Source of the DNA: Euryodendron excelsum
Lineage: Eukaryota > Streptophyta > Magnoliopsida > Ericales > Pentaphylacaceae
Assembly (NCBI GenBank): GCA_033060915.1
Contig: CM065396.1
Location: 9,005,001-9,069,000, forward strand
DNA: 64,000 bases
Direction of reading: 5' to 3'
Shown: positions 57,179-64,000 of the stretch, piece after piece
How positions within the stretch are numbered: the first letter of the stretch is position 1
How the letters are laid out: every line of letters starts with the position of its first letter
The notes under the pieces: generated by a model
The model's database searches: none
What the model saw: only the letters and a program-made list of their open reading frames with translations
Told to the model about the DNA's origin: nothing
Program-made: the position numbers and the translations under genes

Positions 57179-58321
57179 CCTTCCTACCTGGTCTACCCCA
57201 CTGCCTGGGTATGCGGGGGGTCTGGTCGGTCACATCTTCCCAGTGAGCGATCTCCACACCCTCGCCGTACACAAAAAAATACTTCTCCTTCCAGCACTTG
57301 TGGGAGACCGGGAGATTGGTAATCAGAGCTGGTTGACTTTCCCTAGCTGAGAAGTAGTACCAGCCTAAGCTCTCGCTCTCGGTTATCTTGTAGCAGAAGA
57401 AGAAATCTTCTGGGGTCAGGATTTCCTCCTTGTCAGTGGCGGCCTGCCACAGAGCGGCACAGCCTACCAGTATGCGCTAAGAATTGGGCATTAGCTGCCC
57501 AGGGGCTAGTCTAGCCCGATTCAGAACCCCTCTAATAGGAGGAGCGATGGGGAATCTTAGTCCCCCGGACAACGCACTCTCATACATAGCAATTTCGCCT
57601 GGGCGAGGGAAGCACGCTCTGTCTTCGCTCCCTGGCACCCTGTAACTCATGGAGGGAGGAAATTGATAGACAGACCAAAACTTTTGCACTTTTGCCCCAT
57701 CTAGAATGGAGGCAAAGTGTCAAGCCTCATACCTACTTTCTGGAGCAGGGGACACTACCCCTACCTCAGCCATGGCCATGGGGGCACTCTCAAAGGCGTC
57801 CACAATGGCCACGGGACTCCTCGCCCTCCTGGGCCTCGCCTCTTGAGTAATCTCCTCAAGGTCTGCCCCAGAGTAGTTCACTGAGGCATTAGATGCCTCG
57901 TCTGGTCTTACCCTATCTAGGTCCATGGAGGCAGTAAGCTCAGAGCCGCTCGATAGGTTGATTGGCAGTGGGTTCATGACCCTAGGGTCCTCAATCTCTC
58001 GGAGAGTCTCAAAAACTGCTCTGGATGCCTCAAGGATACCCCAGTATACCGACTCAACAAAGGGGGGATTACCTATGAACCCTAGGGGATATGAGGCCCT
58101 AATCCTCCACTCGTAGTACCAAATAGCCTTCTGTAGGAGCCAAAACATAAACACTAACACTACGTACCTTGATGGGTATGGATTTAAGAAGTGATTTTGG
58201 AACCCCTCCGAACAACCAACAACAGTGAGAAGAACGACGAAGGGAGAGAGACAACGAGCATAGTCGAATGATTGGGAATAAATGTGTAGAGTAAGAGGCT
58301 CTTTTTGGCGAACCGCCAAGG

Positions 58322-58328
58322 TTTTATA
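58322..58328 (-). promoter_or_regulatory. Likely TATA box of antisense gene
   Basis: TATAAAA in minus reading, about 280 bp inside the 3' LTR boundary. Downstream DNA is TCTCTCTCCC-rich, like a plant leader. Confidence 0.5.
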
Positions 58329-58592
58329 AGCCCCCTCTATTCGAAATCAACGGTGTAGATTGGCCTGAAGCTTTCAAGATCGAACGGGCAGTGTAATTGA
58401 TGTCTAATCGACATACGGGGCCAACCACATGAGGCCACGTGGCAGAAAGGCCAACAGTTGCGTCGATCCACCTGGCATAGTAATCATGACGGTTATGCAG
58501 CGCCATAAATGCGCTTGTTCGACGGTGCTCGGTGACTCTTCGAAATTCCCATGGGTAGACCTTTGGAATTCCCATAGGCCGACCTGGGCTGC

Positions 58593-58611
58593 CTAGGGAA
58601 TTAGGGGCATC
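58593..58611 (+). promoter_or_regulatory. Polypurine tract of Tat element (weak)
   Basis: AGGGAATTAGGGGCATC immediately before the 3' LTR; purine-rich with a few pyrimidines. Confidence 0.4.
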
Positions 58612-59164
58612 TGATAATGCAAATGACAAGTACGGCTGGTCGGCCCCTTCTGTGGACAGACCAGACCGGCCCGGTTCCCATATCCAGTTTAGGCCCCCTC
58701 CCTCCTAGGTAAAGTCCATTAACAGGAAGAGCGGCAGAGCTTGAGGGATACACTGGACGGCAGCATGAAGGCACTCCGAGATTCTTTCCTGGTAAATAGC
58801 CCCACGATCCCATGATTCGAGCGTTTTCCCCTATGAACGGGGGCATGATCCATGGGGCCTAAAATCAAGGCACGATATATCCCCACGAAGTGGGAGGCAT
58901 GACGGGGGGCACGATTAATTGACCCACGAAGGTGCCCACGATCAAAGCCAACGCTCCTATAAAGGGAATAATCCTCACCTCCAAGAAGGTATGATTCCAC
59001 ACCACCCTAGATACTGTAATTCTGTCCATGTTTCCCTGAGCCTAACTTTGGCATCGGAGTGTCTTTGGCAGGCACCACACCGGTGTCCCAGAATAAGGGG
59101 GACTCATCGCACCAGCAAGCTGCACCAGGAGTTGGGAAAGACGTACCAGTTCATCACATCATCA
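58612..59164 (+). mobile_element. 3' LTR of Tat element
   Basis: 553 bp, same ends as the 5' LTR, no indels that change length. Followed by the GAATG duplication. Confidence 0.95.
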
Positions 59165-61959
59165 GAATGTTTAAAAAAAATTAACATAATGCATGATATG
59201 CAAGTGCAAGAAAAGGGAATTGAAAAATAGATTTGGAAATAAATTGATTTGATTTGAAAAAAAAGAGATAGAAGTTTGAATTTGGAAAAGAAGGTTTTGG
59301 AAATTGAGAATAAAGATTTGGAAATAGAAATTTGGAATTGGAAGTTTGAAAATAGATTGGAAATTTGGAAAGATTTTTGTGGAAATAGAAACTTGAAAAA
59401 TGTTGTAACCGCACCTATGAGGGTTGCCTACGTATCCTTTGGAGGAATCAGGTCAATCGTAGTTCGGACAAGAGTTCGATTGAAAATAGAAGAGTTGATT
59501 TGGAAAAGAGTTGGAGTTGGAATTCAAATTGGAATGGAAGAGTAGGAAATTTGGACTTTGATTTGAATTTAGAATAGAAGATTAGAAATTTGGAATTAAA
59601 AGGATTAGACCTTGATTTAGAAAGATAGAACTCGGAAGAAAGATTTTGACTCGTTTCGAAAAGATTGAGGTTTAGGAAACCTAGACTTTAGGAAAGAGAG
59701 GAGACCTAGGAAAGATTTGATTTTTAAGAAAGATTTGACTCGACTTGGAAGGATTTAGAAGATTATGAAAGATTGGATTTAGGAAGGGTTCGAATTAGGA
59801 AAGTTCCGTTTTAGAAAAATTTTGTTTTTAGGAAAGTTCCGTTTTAGGAAAGTTTCATTTAGAAAAGGTTTCAAACTAAGAAAGTTTCATTTGAGGAAAG
59901 TTTAGGAAAATAAAGTTTTGAATTTAGAATATTTTGAAATAGGGAAGTTTTGAAAGTAAGCAAGTTTTGAGTTTGAAAAGTTTTAGATTTGGAAAGATTT
60001 GAAGTTTAGGAAAGTTTTAGAATTTAGAAAGATTGGAAGTTTAAAGAAAGATTTAACTTAAGAAAGTTTTGAATTTAAAAAGTTCGGGATTTGAAAAGAT
60101 TTGAAATTTAGAAAGTTTAAGATTTAGAAAGTTTTAGAGTTTGAGTTTTAGAAAATCTTGAGATTATGAAAGGTTTGTGTTTAGGAAAGATTTGAAAACT
60201 TAGATTTAGAAAGTTAAGATTTGAAAAGGGTTGGAATTAGGAAATGGTTGAATTATGAAAGATTTGGAAATTGAGTTTTAAAATTTAGGAAAGATTTTTA
60301 TGTTCAAGTTTTGAAACTTAAGATTTAGGAAAGTAGAAGATTAGGAAGAAGTTGAATTAGGAAAGATTTGGATTTTGTTTCTAAGAAGAAGTGTTTTGAT
60401 TTTATTTCCAAAAAAGGAGGATAGGATCTAGTTTCCTAAATGAGGAGATTGGATTTGGTTTCCTAAAGGGAAGATTTGATTTGACAAGGATTTGGAAGAG
60501 GAAGTTTTAGAAACCCTAGATTTGGAAGACTATAGTTTTGTCGTAGAAAATAAGTTTTAGAAATATGTATAGTTTAGATGTGAAAGGGGAGAGGTTTTGG
60601 AAACCTAGGTTTTAAGGAAATATTGAAAATCATATTTTTGGAAAAAAAATTAGGGTTTCCTAATTGTGAGTTCTAGGGCATGACCTGAGCTATAAGAAAA
60701 TATTTTTTTTTGGAAAGTGCGTTTTTTGGAAACGAAGATTTTGGAAGGAAATCCTAGAGAGGAGTTTCTAGAAGGTGTGTTTTGAAAATAATTTTGGGAA
60801 GGAAGTTTTTGGAAAGTAATACTTTGAGAGCGTTTTGGAAACAAGATTTTGGAAAAAGCTTTTTGGAAAGAGTTTTTAGGAAAGTGAATTTTGAGGAGAG
60901 TGTTTTGGAAAGAAGTTTGAAAAGAGAAGTTTTGAAAAATAGATTTTTTGAGAAAGTTTTTAGAAAATAATTTTGGAAAGGAATTTAAAGAGAGTTTATG
61001 GAAAGCATGTTGGAAAAGAGATTTTTTGGAGGAGATTTTTTAGAAGAGATTTTGGAATGTATATATAAAATATCTCACTTTTTTAAGGCGATTCTAACCA
61101 TAAGAGGGTTAGAACCACGTTAGGATTGTGGTTTTGAAAATAATAAGATTTGAAAATATGGACCATGAAAGTCACCTTAAATGTAACACCTTCCTACAGC
61201 AACCCTAACCATGGAAAGATTAGAATCACCCTAGGATTGTGATTTTGAAAAAAAAATTTGGAAAAGAAGATTTTGATACAATTTTCAAAACAATGCTAAT
61301 GCAAGTTTTGAAAATGAGTCCGAAAACGATTTTGGAGAGATGCAAGATCATGATATACACAATGCAAATTTGGGGTCGTGAACATACAAGGTTAAGGCTT
61401 CACCACATAATCAAGGGGGTCGAACCCACGTGGTCTCCGGTTAGACTAAAAGAAAGCCCCCGACACGGTGACCCTCCAATAGTCTAATCCTACACATGGA
61501 CCGGGAATCCCCTTGTTTCAAGCATGCAAAGAAATGGGGGAAAGAAGATAGGGGATTAAAATAGAGAAAACCCAAGTGGGTTAGGAGAGAGAAGAGAGGG
61601 GGGTAGTGCAGAAACTTAAAGAGTAAACCTACCATATGCCTTTCTTATTTTACTTGGCTTTGCTCGCCTTGCTTTTCTTGCTTTTTCTTCGGTCTTCGCT
61701 TCAGTCTTCATGAGTTTTGTCTTGGTCTTCAAGAACTTCGAGTTGTAGCAATCCAAGTCTTCAATGGAGGGTTGGAGGCTAGTGTATAAGTGTATAAGGG
61801 TATGTATGAGTGTATAGGAGGCTAGGGTTTGGTGTATGGTGGCTAGGGTTTGGAAAACCTAGAGAAACTAGGGTTTAGGGAGGCTACGAGCTCTGTATAT
61901 CGAATGTTAGGGTTTTTAGACTGAGTTTGCGGACCTCCTTTACATTGGAAGAGGCTCTA

Positions 61960-61967
61960 TATTTATA
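61960..61967 (-). promoter_or_regulatory. TATA box of LTR D
   Basis: TATAAATA in minus reading, followed by the family leader. Confidence 0.65.
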
Positions 61968-63339
61968 GAGGTGGGATAGACTTGGCGCGTGTTGCAGTGG
62001 CGCCAGACCAAATTCCCTCTTGGCACCACTCCTAGTGGCGCCAGGCCATTTCTTGGCTTGGCCCCGCTAGTAGTGGCACCAGCCAGTTAGGAAATTTTTA
62101 AGGCCAGCAAGCAACGTATTTTGGGAAGATTTGGGCATTTGTATTAGTGACTACCATGCAATTTTTAGCCTGGCTTCACTAGGAGTGACTCCTAAAAGTT
62201 TGGGGATGAATTGAAGGGGCTGGGAATGGCCCAGAAGGCTGGAAAAGGACAGGAACACTTAGAACAGTATCCTGTAGGTATTTGACTAAAAAAAATGAGG
62301 GTAGGATGTGTCGGAGGGGTTGGCCGGGCCATTAGGGGCAAAACGGTCAACCAAGCCAAAAAGCTACCGGGATAGACCCAGAATGTCCTGGAAAAAGACT
62401 TGAGATATGGAAACATTATTTAGAATATTCCCAAAGGTTGCCGGTTTGATACCCAGAGCTGGTGTGATCAGAAAAGGCGACCGGCCCGCTAGGGGCAAAA
62501 CGGTCATTTTGCAGCGGGTTTGCGAGAACTAACTCGGAATGATCCGGAAAGCTAAAGAAAGGTTAAGAATACTATAGGAGGCATTCTCGGGAAGTTACTA
62601 GTTTGATACCCAGGGCCGATGTGGTTCTCGGGGCATTCGGACGCTTCGGGGCAAAATGGTCATCTTGACCAAAAAGTCTCGAAATTGACCCGAAACGAAC
62701 TAGAGGGCACCTAATCATACCAGATCATCTTTGGGATGATCTAGGAAGGGTGGAATTATCGTTCTGAGGACTTAGATGTGCTCTCAAAAAACGTGTCGAA
62801 AAATGGCCCCAGGGGCAGTTTGGTCATTTTTCACCAAAGTGGGCTAGCAAGCACCCGTGTTGACTTGGGTTTTGAGTGTTTTCGCCACTCTAACGGCGGT
62901 GTCGTGATATAGGGGTTTGTTAGCAATTCCTTATATCGACCTGTTTGCGAGTATTTCCGCTACTCTAATGGTTGCGATGTTCGCGAGTATTTCCGCTACT
63001 TTGACGGTTGCGACGGTTGCGATGTTTGCGATGTTTGCGAGTATTTCCGCTACTCTGACAATTCACGATCATTCCCGAGACTGCCTGATCTCGGGAAGTT
63101 GCTAAAGGGACTTAGTGCCTGAGAAGTCAACTTTATTGGAAGACGTGCCTAAACGGACATTTCTGCATTGGCGGGCTAGCAGGCACCACAGGTGGACCGT
63201 TCTACCATCTAAGGGACTTGGGGTCTTGTCCCGGTCGACAGGTTTAAAGGGACTTACCGTTCTGAAGAAATTTTATTCAAAAAACGTGCCAGACCGTCTC
63301 AAGGAATCAACTGTCTCGAGAGAGGGATTGGACTTGGAA

Positions 63340-63720
63340 GGGGGACTTACCGTCTTCGGAAGACGTGCCTGACTTGGAATTGGAAAGGGGACTTACCGTC
63401 TTCGAAAAGACATGCCTGATTTGAAATTGGAAACGGGACCTACCGTCTTAGGAAAGACATGCCAGATTTGGATTTGGAAAGGGTACTTACCGTCTTTGGA
63501 AAGACGTGCCTAATAGGATTGGAAAGGGGACTTACCATCTTCGAAAAGACGTGCCTGATAGGATTGGAAAGGGGACTTACCATCTCCGCAAATACGTGCC
63601 TAATTTGGAATTAGAATGGGAACTTACCGTCTTCGGAAAGACGTGCCTGATTTGGAATTGGAAATGGGACTTACCGTCTCCGGAAAGACGCGCCTAATTT
63701 GGAATTGGACCGAACGATGC
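63340..63720 (-). repeat. CGTCTT hairpin tandem repeats, about 37-49 bp
   Basis: Eight CTTACCGTCTT..GGAAAGACGTGCC-like units; spacing is shorter where the TTTGGAATTGGAA part is reduced. Best stems: 63351-63365 and 63491-63506 (CGTCTT-TGGA-AAGACG). Confidence 0.8.
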
Positions 63721-63885
63721 CCTCAGGGGCATTTTTGTCATTTTGCCTCTATTTGGGCCTGGTGGGCCCACGAAGCGATAAATAGACGAGATTAGGACTA
63801 GAATTCTAGAATATGTTCATATTGACTTGAAAACAAGTCTAGACGAATCGTAGATTTTCGAGCGGTAAAAAATGGGGTGCTTACA

Positions 63886-64000
63886 GCTGCCCCTCTTTTT
63901 CTATCTCTCATTGTCCAATACAAAAAAGGATAAAGTAAGAGTCCTATGTTGACAGCAAGGCAGTTAGAGGGACGGATTTTGGAAATTTTTTGACAACGGA
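63886..64000 (-). mobile_element. 3' internal end of giant element D
   Basis: The plus strand starts GCTGCCCCTCTTTTTCT, the reverse of the polypurine tract at 37787-37805. It goes on with the reverse of GACTCTTAC and GTCAAC.TAGGACTC blocks found before LTR B. The element continues to the right of the window. Confidence 0.8.

Larger units (their letters stand above)
55832..58319 (-). pseudogene. Antisense gene of the Tat element (four exons), inactivated
   Basis: Exons 58319-57179, 57099-56941, 56868-56444 and 56350-55832 on the minus strand; introns of 79, 72 and 93 bp. All three have GT/AG ends (G|GTAAGC; A|GTGAGT; AAG|GTGAGG) and the exons join in one frame (748 codons from 58319). Motifs: IAMYESALSGGLRFPI and APGQLMPNS, then CWKEKYFFVYGEGVEIAHW, as in plant 'putative gypsy type transposon' (Transposase_28-like) proteins of Tat antisense ORFs. 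The C-terminus is a coiled coil (SGLEKKVKDAEEAQAVAEAE). Stops in frame: 57720 (TGA), 57477 (TAG) and 56051 (TAA). The true start may be the ATG at 57977, since a TATA box lies at 58322-58328. Function unknown. Confidence 0.8.
48878..59164 (+). mobile_element. Tat/Retand-type Ty3-gypsy element, complete but inactive
   Basis: A 10,287-bp element with 553-bp LTRs, a perfect GAATG target duplication (48873-48877 and 59165-59169), gag-pol on the plus strand, a 60-bp tandem array after pol and an intron-containing antisense gene. The lineage call rests on the dual RNase H, the CCFHQDHEHDTEDC motif in gag and the antisense gene. It is inserted in LTR D. LTRs differ at about 17 positions by eye (about 3%), mostly transitions. 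Confidence 0.95.
59170..63885 (-). mobile_element. Giant LTR D, main part
   Basis: Continuation of 48367-48877 after the Tat insertion. Right to left (element sense): LTR start TGTAAGCACCCC at 63885, CGTCTT hairpin repeats (63340-63720), 29-bp-type units (62870-63060), 157-bp-type repeats (62290-62680), GGCGCC palindromes (61983-62080), TATA box 61960-61967, donor 61631-61632, G-poor tract (about 59640-61060), island 59405-59480. It is a 3' LTR because internal DNA adjoins it on the right. Confidence 0.9.

Noticed and set aside
57701..57732. Extra intron in the antisense gene (AG|GTATGA ... TTCTAG)
   Set aside because: Only 32 bp, too short for a plant intron; the frame is better explained by a single TGA change at 57720.
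58132..58167. Possible intron AAG|GTACGT ... CTACAG near the antisense start
   Set aside because: Only 36 bp, below plant intron size; kept as exon or leader of uncertain status.

Overview
This is nuclear DNA of a plant, probably a flowering plant. The window is almost entirely LTR retrotransposons of plant lineages: Athila, Tat/Retand with an archaeal-type second RNase H and an antisense gene, a probable chromovirus-type LTR, and a family of very large elements with LTRs of about 4 to 5.4 kb and a tRNA-Arg-type primer binding site as in the Ogre/Tat group. I see no intact cellular protein gene, tRNA, rRNA or CRISPR. Species cannot be called from this sequence.

Layout. 1-5159: most of a minus-strand giant LTR (copy E). 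5160-6476 and 6477-7928: start regions of two more minus-strand giant LTRs (F, G); E appears to sit in F, and F in G. 7929-9754: 3' internal tract of G with an unassigned block. 9755-13693: plus-strand giant LTR A with mutated ends, followed by a primer binding site and non-coding internal DNA to about 16475. About 16476-19837: probable solo LTR of a chromovirus-like element. 19838-24137: diverged internal DNA of a second subfamily (H), with its LTR at 24138-25610 and 43210-44338. That LTR is split by a complete non-autonomous giant element B (25611-43209; LTRs of 5269 and 5404 bp, internal region about 6.9 kb with no gag-pol). 44339-48366: 5' part of a decayed Athila element. It is cut by a minus-strand giant LTR D (48367-63885). 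D is itself split by a complete but inactivated Tat/Retand element (48878-59164; identical LTR lengths of 553 bp, perfect 5-bp duplication GAATG). 63886-64000 is D internal DNA.

How the parts relate. The giant family carries no enzyme genes here, so any movement must have relied on proteins supplied in trans. Its LTR has a consistent plan: (i) a start region with tandem hairpins and 157-bp repeats, (ii) palindromic GGCGCC hairpins just before a TATAAATA box, (iii) a leader of about 290 nt ending in a good 5' splice site, (iv) about 2 kb of nearly G-free degenerate repeats, (v) conserved islands, and then the LTR end. Matching 3' splice sites with branch-point motifs lie just inside the internal region.

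The most unusual signals are hairpin arrays in the LTR start regions whose stems change on both arms together, a possible intron spanning the LTR/internal junction, a duplicated internal module carrying a short related reading frame, and a four-exon antisense gene in the Tat element whose exons join in frame.
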